From: Siphonodentalium dalli
Taxonomy: Eukaryota; Mollusca; Scaphopoda; Gadilida; Siphonodentaliidae
Length of the DNA stretch: 64,000 bases
Direction of reading: 5' to 3'
Assembly: GCA_032622095.1 (NCBI GenBank)
Contig: CP136061.1
Coordinates: forward strand, 200,688,244-200,752,243
The translations under genes were made by a program, and so were the position numbers. Below the pieces are notes generated by a model. That model was not told the DNA's origin, ran no database searches, and saw only the letters and a list, made by a program, of their open reading frames with translations. Positions within the stretch are counted from its first letter, which is position 1, and the number at the start of each line of letters is the position of its first letter. Positions 35,977-47,884 of the stretch are shown here, piece by piece.

Positions 35977-36370
35977 TTTTTATGCCCATTTTGAAAAAAA
36001 AACAGAACGTATTATGTTATTGGTTCTTCCTTCCGCCTGTCTGTCTGTCCGTTCGCTTTTTTTTCATTTCAGATGATAACTTTAATTTGTCTAAGCATAA
36101 TGTAATTTGGTATATTGGTTTACTAACACAAAATACAGATCATGTTTGAATTTGGGTTTTGCCCACCAATTTTCACCAGAGTTACAGCCCTTTTTGTTAG
36201 AATTTGTACTCAATTTTCATTTCTGGATGATAACTTCGGTAAATCTGAACTGAATGGAATGAAATAAGGTATGTGAGTTTACTAGCCCAAAATACAGATC
36301 AAGTTTGAATTTGGGTTCCACCCGCTATTTTTTGCCAGAGTTGTGGTCCTTATTTCTTCACTCAGAACTT
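35977..36370 (+). mobile_element. TTATACTCCCG-family element, 3' truncated
   Basis: ATTATGTTATTGGTTCTTCC, CTGTCTGTCTGTCCGTTCGC and two ~160-bp units follow, with CAGATCATGTTTGAATTTGG near 36137 and CAGATCAAGTTTGAATTTGG near 36297. The closing CGGGAGCATAT end is missing. Confidence 0.6.
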
Positions 36371-37036
36371 TCTGATTATTAGATGTCACATTTCTAAATT
36401 GCTTTTAAAATGGATAAAGACTTTATCATAAAGTTATACAATTAACACATTCAACATAGAAAATGAATTTCTTCCTCATGATGTACAGATATGTGGGTTA
36501 CTATTTTCAAGTTGAATGAAATGGAAATAGGTCAATCAAAGGGAACTCTTATTATATGAAAACAAATTATGTTCAATATTTTTTTCTGATATACCACTTC
36601 ACTGAAGTATAGAAAATAACCATCAATTTTCAGTTTATGATTTGCTGTTCCAAATCTTGACATTCTTGTTAAATACCATATTTACATAAAAGTTTATCGG
36701 ATAATTAATAATGAACATAATTTGATACTCTGAAATTGACAGCGATTTGTAACAGAAGTAAGCATAATTCCAGGGCTCAAAATGCAAAGATGTTTTGAAA
36801 AAGTTAATACATTTCATTGTACTGCACTTAGGTCTTAACAATTTAAGAAATACTGGGATCAATGACCAAATTACATGTATACATTGTTCTCTCTTCTTTC
36901 TCAGCTTGAATGCTGTTGTTGAATAATACAATACTTTGATGAAGTAATAAAATCCTCTTTCTTATTATACTGTTGTTAGTTTGTCTTCATTATTCCATCA
37001 AAACTAATACATCTAATACCCGTATTGGATCATGAT

Positions 37037-37056
37037 ATGGTAGTATATACTACCAT
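37037..37056. other. 20-bp perfect palindrome
   Basis: ATGGTAGTATATACTACCAT is an exact inverted repeat. It lies alone in A+T-rich DNA and its function is unknown. Confidence 0.5.
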
Positions 37057-37164
37057 GACATGTATCAGGTACGTATATATGGATTTTCGTTAAAATCAGG
37101 ATGGGTGGGGGTGATGTATATACAGATGTGAATATAAGGATATGGATTATAAATAAGGGCAGCC

Positions 37165-37250
37165 AAACACGTTACAAGTGAAAGTGTCCCAGTGCCTTAT
37201 ATTGACCTGATGTGCCATGCACTATACTAACTGAGCTGCCAGGGGGGTCC
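37165..37250 (-). other. tRNA-like (A-box) fragment, possible SINE head
   Basis: Read on the minus strand, TGGCAGCTCAGTTAGTATAG resembles the D-arm/A-box of a tRNA. No convincing B-box follows, so this may be a decayed tRNA-derived SINE rather than a gene. Confidence 0.25.
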
Positions 37251-37304
37251 CTTAGGCTATATATCTGTATGATGAATGTTTATGTCATAGTACAATACAA
37301 AGCC

Positions 37305-37525
37305 ACTTGATTTTAGAGTTATCTATCTTCGTCCACAATTTGGTCGGTTTGACAAATACTTTCCAGGCAGAAAAATGTACGTATCTCAAGAAATAACAGA
37401 ATTCAAATATCGATATCTGATCACTCTGAGCTTTGATGAGTGGGTTCCTTGACTGGAATCAGATATGTTTTATCCCCGAAGCCAAAGGAATAGTAATTTA
37501 GAGGTGTTTAATCGGATCATCATCG
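37305..37525 (+). mobile_element. partial copy of the 480-bp TTAA element
   Basis: CCACTTGATTTTAGAGTTAT, then GAGCTTTGATGAGTGGGTTCC, CCGAAGCCAAAGGAATAGTA and TTTAATCGGAT follow the right part of 15607-16086 in order, at moderate divergence. The left part and both termini are lost. Confidence 0.6.
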
Positions 37526-37779
37526 TTAATAATAACACTTTGTGCATCAGCACACTCAGATGATATACACTGAATTGTAAATCATTTGTGATGAAGCGCA
37601 AGTATATAACACCAACTGACTTAACTCAAAGTATTAGAGTAAGAGTCCATCTCATATATGGTATGGTGGAGTCTTAAGCCTATATTTGAGTGATCTATTC
37701 TGGTCAAAGTCAATTTGAGTTCAGGTGGAATCACTGGGATTCACTGCATATTCATACTGATTTGCATATCAGCCCAAAT

Positions 37780-37925
37780 AAATTATGCTTAAGAGTAAAT
37801 ATGATTTATTTGCGCTTCAACAAAAATGATTTGCACTTCATGGGTAAATGATTTGCGCTTCAGCATAAATATTTGCACTTATGTCAGCCAACATGACCCC
37901 TATTATTTGCACTTCAGTAAATTAA
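37780..37925 (+). repeat. TTTGCGCTTCA short array
   Basis: ATTTGCGCTTCA / ATTTGCACTTCA recurs about six times at irregular spacing of ~25-40 bp. It may be a distant relative of the GCGCTTAAGCGC arrays at 34.5-35.1 kb. Confidence 0.55.
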
Positions 37926-37989
37926 TGTTTCAATGAAACTGCAGTTCAACTTGGAGAGAGGTTCCATAAGAAGTTCCTTAAGAAAAATA

Positions 37990-39190
37990 CTATTGTAAAA
38001 ATACCATTCTAAAATATAACATGGTAATTTGGACAACTGTACACCCGTACTATGTATTACCATGTAAACACTCCAAATAATACTCTATTAAAAATATACT
38101 TGTAATAATGTACAAGTTTTACTATATTAAATACACTTCTACTACAGTATTACCAGTTACTATTGTGTTATTGTATTTATGAAGATTCTGACAATTGTTT
38201 TCTATAGTATTACTACAGTATTACTTTATTGTTTTACTACAGAAATAATATAGTAAAACTATAGTATTAATATGGTAAAACTATAGTGATACTTATCGAT
38301 GGTAGCTTTTAGAAGCCTTAACATTTGAGACAAAACAGTGGAGGTCATGAATGGCATATGTGATTACCTAAGGGGTGAAACACTGCTTGACTTAGCCGAC
38401 TTAGTTACAACAATATTCTTGCCTCATTTTATTAATTTGAGTATATCAACAGGTACTCAATAGATTTGTACTGATTAACTAACGAAACGTGATTTTCTTC
38501 TCGAAAAAGAGACAGGAAACACATGAGTTATGTAATATGATATTGTGAAATAGTATGGTAAAACTATAGTGATACTAATCAGTACTATTGAAATATTATA
38601 TTTTTACTAGAGTAATACTATGTGATGTTTTGGGATTTTGAAGACCACCCCCATCATTTTGATGGTCTCAATATCATATTAACAATGGTATTTCTTCAAA
38701 AGTTGCTTTGGTGATCAACATCAGTCTTACAATTATAAAAGATGAATTTGTTTGTAGTATTACCGCACCATACTATAGTAAAAATGCCAGGAGTACTATG
38801 CTTGCTGCTTATTATTATGTCATACTGTATATAGTTATACTGTAGTATACTATGCCATGGGACACTAGTATTACCACAACATACTATACTAAAAATCACA
38901 GTAGTACTATGATTGATGCATAGCGTACTATAGTATAATACATGTATAGGTATATTGTAGTGCACTTGTATACCATCATTGGTTACTATAGCATTACCAC
39001 AACATAATATAGTAAAGGTCCCAGGAGTACTATGATTGATGCATAGTATTTCATACTGTATTATAGTTAACTGTAGTGTTCTATGTTCTACCATATATGG
39101 CTTTGTTGCTAAAATGACGTTAAACCCAAATCAATCAATCTACCATAGTAATACCACTTTATACCATAGTATTATTACGCAAATACTATT
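37990..39190. repeat. TATAGTAATAC-rich region with ~115-120-bp tandem units
   Basis: 37990-38290 is dominated by ACTATAGTATTAC-type motifs. 38755-39105 contains three tandem units of ~115-120 bp (landmarks TATTACCACAACATACTATA and AGTACTATGATTGATGCATA). 38300-38530 between them is different. The minus frame 38696-39094 (132 codons, HSTPGTFTILCCGN repeated) is a shadow of the array. Confidence 0.75.
39105..39145 (+). repeat. SINE-tail-like motif
   Basis: GCTAAAATGACGTTAAACCC followed by AAATCAATCAATC resembles the 3' tail motif of dispersed molluscan SINEs. Only the tail is seen. Confidence 0.35.
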
Positions 39191-39469
39191 GTATATTTTC
39201 ATAAGGGGCTTGAGATCAATTGCATGAAAATTATGGCTATATGCCATGTTGAGGATTTAGTCATGCTAAAACAAAATTCCAAGATGACTTCAGTTATACT
39301 GTGTTTGGTGGATTCGCAGTACATTGGTTGAAAATGACAATGCATATAGTCCGGGAGCTGATAGTGTAACCCTGATCACCAATGATTTAACCTCACCACA
39401 CTAATTTTCTTCCTTAGTTGAAACGGCTAAGTAATACTAGATTATCAACATGAAGAGATATATATAAAG

Positions 39470-41290
39470 TAAAATCCAAGATGGTTGCTGACGGCTATCT
39501 AGTCCAGTGAAATTCAAAAACATTTGATAGCTTCCATCTAGTAGATCGAAATCAAGATTAAAATGAAGTTTGGTGATGGTTGGATAAGGGAAGTGGACTG
39601 TAGGGTGTGCCAAAGGGTTTAGTCATGCAAAGAGTAAAATTCAAGATGGCTGCCAGTAGACAAGATTTATGCCGAATGACCCCAAAATGACTCTAACCCA
39701 TCTACATTTCAATGTTAAAGGTAATCAATCCGACCAGAGGGTCCCCATCTCAACAGATTCCAACAACAACAATCCGATCAGAGGGTCCTATATTACTATT
39801 TCTTTGGCTTTTGGGGTAACAAATATTTGATTCGAGTTGAGGAACCCATCAAACAAAGCTCAGAGTTATTAGATATTGATTTTTGAAATTTGTTATTTTC
39901 TCGAGATGAGTACTAATAATTGCCTTCAACTTCGTAATCTGCTCGAGATGTGTACACCAAAACACTATTCAAACAGACAAGGATGCATAACTCTAGAATC
40001 AAGTGGTAATAATAACGCAATTTTGACTGAGTTCTGGGCCAGAAAGTTTTCCCGATAATGAAAAATAATAGATTTCTAAAATCAATATCTAAAACATCTG
40101 AGCTTTGATGGGTGGCTTCCTCGACTCGAATCAAATACCTTGGACCCCCGAAGCCATTGAAATAGTAATTCAGAGGAGTTTTATTGGATTGAGTACCTTT
40201 AACAACCATGACAAATTTCATGATGATCCGAACAAAGGTACGACCTGTAGCCCGTACCAAAGTATTTAGTCATGCAAAGAATAAAATCCAAGATGAATGC
40301 CAGCGGCCATATTTTATGACCGAACTACCCCAAAAAGATTCGTTCTCATCTACATGTCATTGTCAACATCCGTAACGAATTTCATGATGATCCGACCAAA
40401 GGTACGACCCATAGCCTGTGCCATTCAGGATTCAGTGATGCAAAGAGTAAAATCCAATTGTCAATATTAACATAAATTACAAATATGATGATCAGACAAA
40501 CAGTATGGCCTGTAACCCATGATAATGGATTGAATTTTGAAATCCAAAATGGCCGCTGGCAGCCAGGTTTTTTTTGCCGAATAACCCCAAAAGACTCATT
40601 TCCCATTTACATGTCAATGTGAACTGTGCCAAAAGATTTTGTCATACAAAGAGTAAATACAAGATGGCTACCAGCAGCAATGTGTTATGGCCGCATGACC
40701 CCAAAATGACTAGTTCCCATCTACATCTCAATATTAACATCCACGACAAATTTCATGTTGATCAGACAAACAGTATGGTCTGTAGCCCGTGCTAATGGAT
40801 TGAATTTTGAAATCCAAGATGGCCACTGACGGGCATGTTTTTTGGCCAAATGACCCCAAAATGACTCCCATCTACATGTCAATGTCAACAGCCATGACAA
40901 GCGAAAGGATTTAGTAGAGTAAAATCCAAGATGGCTGCTGGCGGCCATGTTTTTTTTTAACCGAACTACCCCAAAATTACTCGTTCCCATCTACATATCA
41001 ATATTAACATCCACAACAAATTTCATGATGATCTGACGAACAGCACGAAATGTAGCCCGTGCTAATGGATTGAAATTGAAATCCAAGATGGCCGCCAGCG
41101 GCCATTTTTTTTTCTGAATAACCCCAAAATGACTCGTTCCCATCTACATGTCAATATCAACAGCTGTGACAAATTTCATAATGATCCGACCAAAGGTATT
41201 ACGTGTAGCCTGTATTGTTGACGCTTCACACAAACGCACACACAGACGACGGATACAAAGCCATTACAAAGTAAAGTTGAGCTAAAAATA
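39470..41290 (-). mobile_element. alpha element in reverse, with insertion
   Basis: Alpha units read in reverse: AATCCAAGATGG landmarks near 39477, 39639, 40288, 40541, 40660, 40817, 40927 and 41079, with GACCCCAAAATGACTCGTTC. The right end is the reversed 5' module: CACACAAACGCACACACAGA, then AAAGTAAAGTTGAGCT (to about 41285). The leftmost units are nearer to beta. A 480-bp TTAA element interrupts it at 39719-40198. Confidence 0.8.
39719..40198 (-). mobile_element. 480-bp TTAA-flanked element, copy 2
   Basis: It begins AGGTAATCAATCCGACC and ends GGATTGAGTACCT, with TTAA on both sides (39715-39718, 40199-40202). It is the reverse complement of 15607-16086 at the same length, 480 bp. Removing it and one TTAA restores AATGTTAACAACCATGAC, the normal alpha-repeat sequence, so it inserted into an existing repeat unit and duplicated TTAA. 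Confidence 0.85.
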
Positions 41291-41328
41291 TATACATTTG
41301 TATACATTGACAAGATTTTCTCACTATA

Positions 41329-41515
41329 ATTTGCGAGAAGGGTCTACACGACCCCTCTCGCGCACTCCCTAAAGCCTAGCGGCGCTATTTACTTTTCCAT
41401 TATCTATTCCGCCCGAAAAAAAATGCATTTTTTAACCTGAATATATCATTTTGTGTGAAAAGTTTTGTGTGAAAATTAATACTGTAACAGCCGGTTAAAT
41501 GCTACGACCTGTAGT
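41329..41515 (+). repeat. GCGAGAAGGGTC hairpin module, copy 1
   Basis: GCGAGAAGGGTC-TACAC-GACCCCTCTCGC forms a stem of about 12 bp. It is followed by GCACTCCCTAAAGCCTAGCG, ATTCCGCCCGAAAAAAA and TAACAGCCGGTTAAATGC. The same module recurs at 42250-42420 at very high identity. In both places it leads directly into reversed alpha units. Confidence 0.75.
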
Positions 41516-41905
41516 CTGTGCCAAAGGATTTAGCCACACAAAGAGCAAATTCCACCAGCGGCAATGTATTATGGTCGAATGACTCCAAAATGACTCGTTC
41601 CCATCTACATGTCAATATTAACATCCACGACAAATTTCATGATCAGATGAACACTCAAGCCTGTAGTCTGTGCTAATGGATTGAATTTTGAAAACCAAGA
41701 TGGCCGCTGGCCGCCATCTTTTTTTGTTGAATGACCCCAACATGACTCGTTCCCATCTACATGGCAATGTCAACAGCTGTGACAAATTTCATAATAATCC
41801 GACCAAAGGTATTACCTGTAGCCTGTATTGTTGACGCTTCACACAAACGCACACACAGACGACGGATACCAAGCCATTACAAAGTAAAGTTGAGCTAAAA
41901 ATATA
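41516..41905 (-). repeat. reversed alpha units with 5' module
   Basis: Two alpha units (CAAAGAGCAAATTCCACCAG, GATGGCCGCTGGCCGCCATC) followed by the reversed 5' module (TTGACGCTTCACACAAACGC to AGTAAAGTTGAGCT). The 5' module and its downstream flank repeat 41195-41328 almost exactly, so a segmental duplication occurred here. Confidence 0.75.
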
Positions 41906-41947
41906 TACATTTGTATACATTTACAAGATTTTCTCACTATAATTTGC

Positions 41948-42249
41948 ATCCTTCTGAAAAACGGCGTCCATATTGGACGCCATCCCATCCTGCCTGGTGA
42001 TTGTACAGACACGTTTTGTTTCGTACTAACATTACTTTAAAATTGAGGGACTAATAAAGAAGAAAATTAGTGGGGTGAAGTTGAATCACGGGGGGTACAG
42101 GGGTACCCTATCAGCTCCCGGACTAATATTGCTTTAATTTTGGTCCAATTAACATTCGCAGAATGCTACTCAGAAATATGCTCAGAATGCTTCTCAAGCT
42201 TCTACATTTTCCAAAAATTTCCCGGGGGAGGCCCCCCGGACCCCCACCT
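41948..42249. other. unique insert with G+C-rich edge
   Basis: Between the two hairpin modules. It contains the hairpin GGCGTCCATATTGGACGCC (41964-41982) and ends with CCCGGGGGAGGCCCCCCGGA and CCCCCACC, a G+C-rich phrase seen at the edges of some invertebrate elements. No gene. Confidence 0.45.
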
Positions 42250-42430
42250 GCGAGAAGGGTCTACACGACCCCTCTCGCGCACTCCCTAAAGCCTAGCGGC
42301 GCTATTTTCTTTATTTTTTCTATTCCGCCCGAAAAAAATTGCATTTTTTAACCTGAATATATCATTTTGTGTGAAAAGTTTTGTGGGAAAATTAATACTG
42401 TAACAGCCGGTTAAATGCTACGACCTGTAG
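42250..42430 (+). repeat. GCGAGAAGGGTC hairpin module, copy 2
   Basis: Nearly identical to 41329-41515, with small differences in the T-rich stretch (CTATTTTCTTTATTTTTTC). The following alpha units to about 42712 also match 41516-41785. Confidence 0.75.
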
Positions 42431-43165
42431 TCTGTGCCAAAGGATTTAGCCACACAAAGAGCAAAATCCACCAGCGGCAATGTTTTATGGTCGAATGACC
42501 CCAAAATTACTCGTTCCCATCTACATGTCAATATTAACATCCACGACAACTTTCATGATCAGATGAACACTCAGGCCTGTAGTCTGTGCTAATGGATTGA
42601 ATTTTGAAAACCAAGATGGCCGCTGGCCGCCATCTTTTTTTGTTGAATGACCCCAACATGACTCGTTCCCAACTACATGGCAATGTCAACAGCTGTGACA
42701 AATTTCATAATCATCAACCCAATGGTACGGCATGTAGCCCGTGCTTATGTATTTACATTGTTTAATACTGAAAACCGAGATGGCCGACGGCGGTCATGCT
42801 CTTTTGCCGATTGACGCCAAAATGACTCGTTCTCATCTTCATGGCAATGTCAACATCCACGACAAATTTCATTATCATCAGACAAATGGTATATACGACC
42901 TGGCTGTAGCCTGTGCCATTGGATTGAATTGTGAAATCCAGGATGACGGCTGTTGGCCATGTTTTTTTTTTCGATTTACCCCAAAATGACTCATTTCTCA
43001 TCTACGTGTCAATGTCAACAACCATGACAAATTTTATAATGATCCGACCAAAGGTGAGACCTGTAGTCCATATATATGTAATGGAAATTGTTGACGAACA
43101 CACAGACGACGGATATGAACCCATGGCAATATCTCAAACTTGACAAGTCAAGTTGAACTTTAAAA
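42431..43165 (-). repeat. reversed alpha units with degenerate 5' module
   Basis: About four units (CCAAGATGGCCGCTGG, GAGATGGCCGACGGCGGTC, CCAGGATGACGGCTG). The end is ACAGACGACGGATATGAACC then CTCAAACTTGACAAGTCAAG, a decayed version of the start hairpin. Open frames on both strands are shadows. Confidence 0.7.
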
Positions 43166-43453
43166 AAATCCATATATATTGACCAGTACGTTGCCCTCTC
43201 ACAGGTATATACGCCACTGAATATGTAATAGGCTGTATCACACTGGAAGCTGAAATAAGTATATATAACTGCGTATGTCAGTCTTATCACACATTCTCTG
43301 TTGATAGTTAGGGGGAAACTGAGATAACTGCGAATTGGGATTTAATATAAATAAATATTATTCATATTTTCAAAACTAGACCAAAACGATAGTGAAACTT
43401 TGCAATTCAACGACATTAGAAGCCGTCAAACTTGTGAAGCGACGATCATACGA

Positions 43454-43535
43454 TCCAAGATGGCGGTCCGGACCGCCCGGTTTAGAATGTATAGGACGCT
43501 CAATAAGTATATTTACGTAGCGTATTGAGCATGAC
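43454..43535 (+). promoter_or_regulatory. YY1-like site with CpG palindrome
   Basis: CCAAGATGGCGG (43455-43466) fits the metazoan YY1 consensus. It overlaps GGCGGTCCGGACCGCC (43462-43477), an exact 16-bp palindrome. ACGCTCAATA .. TATTGAGC then forms a hairpin at about 43496-43530. It lies just beyond the alpha arrays, whose units contain the same CCAAGATGGC word, so it may be repeat-derived; a promoter role is speculative. Confidence 0.3.
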
Positions 43536-43802
43536 ATCAGTCTGATCCACTCAAATACCCTATATATATGTGGCGTATTTGAACCACAAATACCTTATGT
43601 ATATATTGATATGCTATGCGTATCGGGTGCATAAACTCAAATGTTTTGTATCTCGTAATTTGCTGTACATTTCAGTTTTATAAGGTTTCGAAAATTCAAC
43701 CATTTCGTGCTTTATATGCAAACTACTTGGCTTCAAATTGAATAGGTGCGAAAAGTGTTGTTCCACATGTAAGTCAGATTGTAGCTTGAAAGAAATCGAA
43801 GA

Positions 43803-43910
43803 TGGTGCACCGTATTACCACTTATGGTTGCACACCAGGTTGCAGTGAATTATTTCCGAACGCGACCAAATTTACATGGCATGGTCACATGTCACCCCGA
43901 TAACGATGCC
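43803..43910 (+). CDS. small ORF with CxxxC spacing, unidentified
   Basis: An ATG-initiated 35-codon frame reading MVHRITTYGCTPGCSELF onward to TAA. The opening MVxxxxxYGC.. is reminiscent of the start of THAP-type zinc fingers, but the first cysteine of that motif is absent and the frame stops early. It is likely chance or a pseudogene remnant. Confidence 0.12.
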
Positions 43911-46900
43911 ATGAAAATTTTGTAAGCGAATTACTCGCCCCTGAATGTTCAAAAAAAAATATTTGCTCTCCATAATGGAGGAAAATTGCTAATGGAGTAG
44001 CCGAAGCGCGCGCGAGGGTGAGATCAGACCAGAGGAGGCGGTACACGTCATATTTAGCAAAAAGAAATAGGAGTCAAATTGTTGAGCAAACAGTTAAGTC
44101 AACAATATTTTCAGTGTATATACCGTTGCCACGTCCCTACAACGGCGTAAGGTACACGATGCTGGTTGATCGCATCCATGACAGGGGGCGACGCACTCTA
44201 TTTGTCATTGGTCATAACCAATGATTTCATGCAATGCATACATAAGCAGATGTTGAGTATATCGATGGATTATATGCGTGATTGATCACCATAATTACGA
44301 ATTTTATGTTTTCAGTACGCTTTCATGGTGTTGAACATGAAATCTTGTTTGTCGGTGCCATGAATGTACATTTATATGTGGTGCGCTAATCATTGTTAAT
44401 GTTAAGTGCTTTTAAAGATGCATTATCCGATTAAGTGCTTTTTAAGATGCATTATCCGATTGAAGAAATATTGTCGTTGTAACTTGAATTGGTGATATGG
44501 TGACCGTCTGATAAATTAAAATAACTGGGGTAAAATATGTATGTATCACATTGTGTCACGCATACATTTGGCGATTTACTACAAAAGCCAAACAGGAGGG
44601 AATATCTATCTTGAGCAGTGAGATCGCCTGCCGGCGCGTGTTAGCCCATCCATAACTAATATAATCCGATGGCGCGCCTTAGGGGCGGCGGCAGATATCT
44701 CAAATTGTCTCAGCCCATAGTGTGCGCTATATATCTGCCCTGGCGGTTAATAGGAATTATTATTCCCTTCTATATGGCTGTGTTTGTATACACCGTCGGG
44801 GTGGTACGCCATGGATGGCGGCAAACACTCTGGGTTTAAAATTAATAGGTCAGTATATTGCTATGCAATGTTATAGTCCCTATATATAGTTTGCTTATAT
44901 TAACATCCACATATGTACATGTACGTACACAGTCACAACTGATCCCGTCTATCTCAAATCGTAAATGTATTATTTTTTAAAATAAATATTGGAATCGCGT
45001 ATGATCGATACCTGCAGAATATATCCCACTAGGACATTGGTATCCATATTATTCATGCTGTTGTCGTCATACAAACAAAACAACCACAATCATGCGTGAT
45101 TAGTTCCACAGATTTGTATTGAAGTGCTCTAAATTGATGACAAATTACGACACATACTCTTCGTTAAAATATGCAGTCGAAAATGGCGAATCAAGAAGGA
45201 TGATCTTGGATTCATCGATGTGGCTGGAAAATATGTTTATTCGGCCGTTTCCGAAAGTAAAAATACTGACAGACATACGGATTACGACATGTTTCAATGG
45301 GTGGAGATGAGGATAATGAGAGTATTCTAAAGGAACGGCATATAAATAATATAATTGTGAAATTGCCTCGTAATATTGTGGGATAAGTGGGATTAACTTT
45401 TATTTTATATATCTAAAGGAACAGTAACTCCTGCATGCAAACTACTTATGTCCGCGCTGCGTGACATTCGCATAAATTTGGAGACAGCATGGCGTTTGTT
45501 AAAATAATTCATATGCCGCCTATATGGAGGAAGCTTTTATTTTATGTAATCTTGTGATATATTTCTATAATACCATATGGGCGCACAAAACCTAAATTAA
45601 ACAGTAAAATATAATATAGACACATAAACAAACTCAAATGTTAATGTCGATGCGTACGTGCACATGTACGTCAGTGAGATATCCCGAATTTAAGTAGTCT
45701 TGTTGATTTGCTACGATGCTGGTGGGTATACCACGGAGTTGAAATATGCTGATATGGTAAACTGTTAAGAAAATGTACCGTTATTCTTTCGGAACATACA
45801 TGTTGCAGTGTCTGGATATATATACAATAACGGAACAATTTCTTAACACCAATATTTGTCACTACCAGCACAATGGCAAGTCAGCAGGACCCACCAGCAT
45901 CAGATCAAATTAGCAGGATAACTTAACCGGGATGGAAAGTGTTTGCCTTGCAATGACTGGACCTTGAAATCAGCTCTATCTCACCTATGACATACATGCA
46001 CTGTGTCACACTTATAGTAAGGTGGTCACTTTCACCGCTGTGGCCTGCTCCCACAACTAATGATACACACGGAGTTATCATAGCTCACATCCCTGTCGAC
46101 GCGCCCGTGACCTGACGGGTGTCACCTTGTTGTCTCGATGTCCGTTTCGATATAGATTGGTGTGTGTGTATAGATGATGATCGCCGCTCTTCATTGCTAT
46201 AAATATTCATTTAACACTGGTTCGCCCTGGTTATTTGGTCATGTGGTCTTAGCAGCATCAGTTCGCCATATCAGCAGCATGACAGTTCACCTGATCCCAC
46301 CAGCATCATAGCAAATTAGCAAGACCATTTAACCAGTGTGTGGTTATTATATCACACCATCGTTGACTGACTGTTAGCATATTTTAATCTGTTGTGTACA
46401 CTCGGGCGATTTATATTGGTCCACCGGGAGGTGTCAATTACCATGTCTAATGACCATGAAGTGATAATTTCGTCTGACGCGTGTCTGTTCCCGGGTGTCC
46501 CATCGCAGCCGGCATTTCATTAAAAAAAATTGTGCATCTATTTACAATGCATAATGTATATATTTACATGAATTATATTCAACTATGGTCGTATGGTATG
46601 CATACATGTACATCAGTATAATAATGTTCATAGTGTTCTCCTGCACTTAACTGTGAAAGACTGAAACCAAAGTTTCAGACAAACTAGGACAATCCGGTGT
46701 GTGTGTAATTTAGAAATCAGTTTCCACTCACGGGAAGTATATTAGTTATAAACGCTCTTTATCGACATACAACTTATAATATTTCGATATTTGCCTCCCA
46801 CAACTCAACAAAATGCAATGTTAAGAAGATAACAGTCCACTGGCATGTATGCTGGAATATGGGAATGAGGACAGACTACCATTGTTCATGGGTCGTGTGC

Positions 46901-47880
46901 TTCCTTTGACCACCCAACTCGGCATACGATAGTACAGCAAAGTGATTTATAATGATGCCCCTTGGGTATACGACTATCTGGTTGTACCACGAGGCATGAT
47001 TGTGTTATATTGAGTAAACTCATAGGAATTTTTTCGAGAACAGACAAACACCTATCTGGACTAAGAGCCAGTCTGTTAGTTTTGGTGGAAGGTGAATAAC
47101 TCTATACACTTGTATTTGGTACAATTAACCTCACCACCATAAAGACAGCAATTAGAAACACACAAAACGTCATCCCGTATATATGTTATCTTCGTCATCT
47201 ACGTTGTATTTGTTAAAATGTTAATGGGAGAGGGGTGGATGTAAGTTGTTAAAATTTGTGCCCCTATCCCTCTTGTAATATTATATTACAATAAAATATG
47301 TTTTAAAAAAAGACACGATATAAGACTTATATATGTATTTGGGGTGGTGGGGTCAATTGTGCGAAATTCCCCTGACTATATATCTCCTAGTTTTTTTTAT
47401 TTTTATGCATTTTAGTTAAATAAAGTGGGAGTTTTGGGGTAAATATGAGAATCTCTATCAATTAGTGGAAAATCTTCGGCGTGACGTCAGCGCATGCGCT
47501 AATATTAAACGTGTGTCTTACCAATAATTATGAAGCTGATTTTGTGAGTTAATTATGTGATAAATATAGTTACGATGTACATGTAGGTTGTATACAATGC
47601 TATGTATTGGCATCAAGCTAATACTATTCCGAAATTTGCCTTGCCAACTCAACATCATGCAATGTTAAAATGGCACATAACAGTCGGGAACATATGATTC
47701 AATATAACCATACTGTATTATATTGATGCCCAAAGTAAGGTAGACATAAGCACTGCGCTCTCGTCGCACACCGTTCCGATACGCGCGCCGAATCTGGAGC
47801 TTAATTAGCTACAGCGCCGATCTCAGCGCGTTTACGTGCTGTATCTGGCGGGCCGGGTAAGCTCAGATCCGTTATATCGT
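43911..47880. other. low-repeat DNA, no supported gene
   Basis: This is the longest stretch without strong tandem repeats. It contains a 29-bp duplication (TTTTAAGATGCATTATCCGAT, 44408-44463) and a duplicated phrase with CCCACCAGCATCA and CAAATTAGCA (45890-45925 and 46302-46335). Another pair is CAACTCAACA-ATGCAATGTTAA (46800 and 47645). G+C content rises at 44600-44850 and 47740-47880 (GCGCGCCGAATC, CTCAGCGCG). Open frames at 44018-44224 and 45119-45310 are unassigned. Confidence 0.4.
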
Positions 47881-47884
47881 AGCG

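Noticed and set aside
38696-39094. 132-codon minus-strand frame with repeated HSTPGTFTI-CCGN
   Set aside because: It tracks the ~115-bp tandem units exactly and has no start or splice context.
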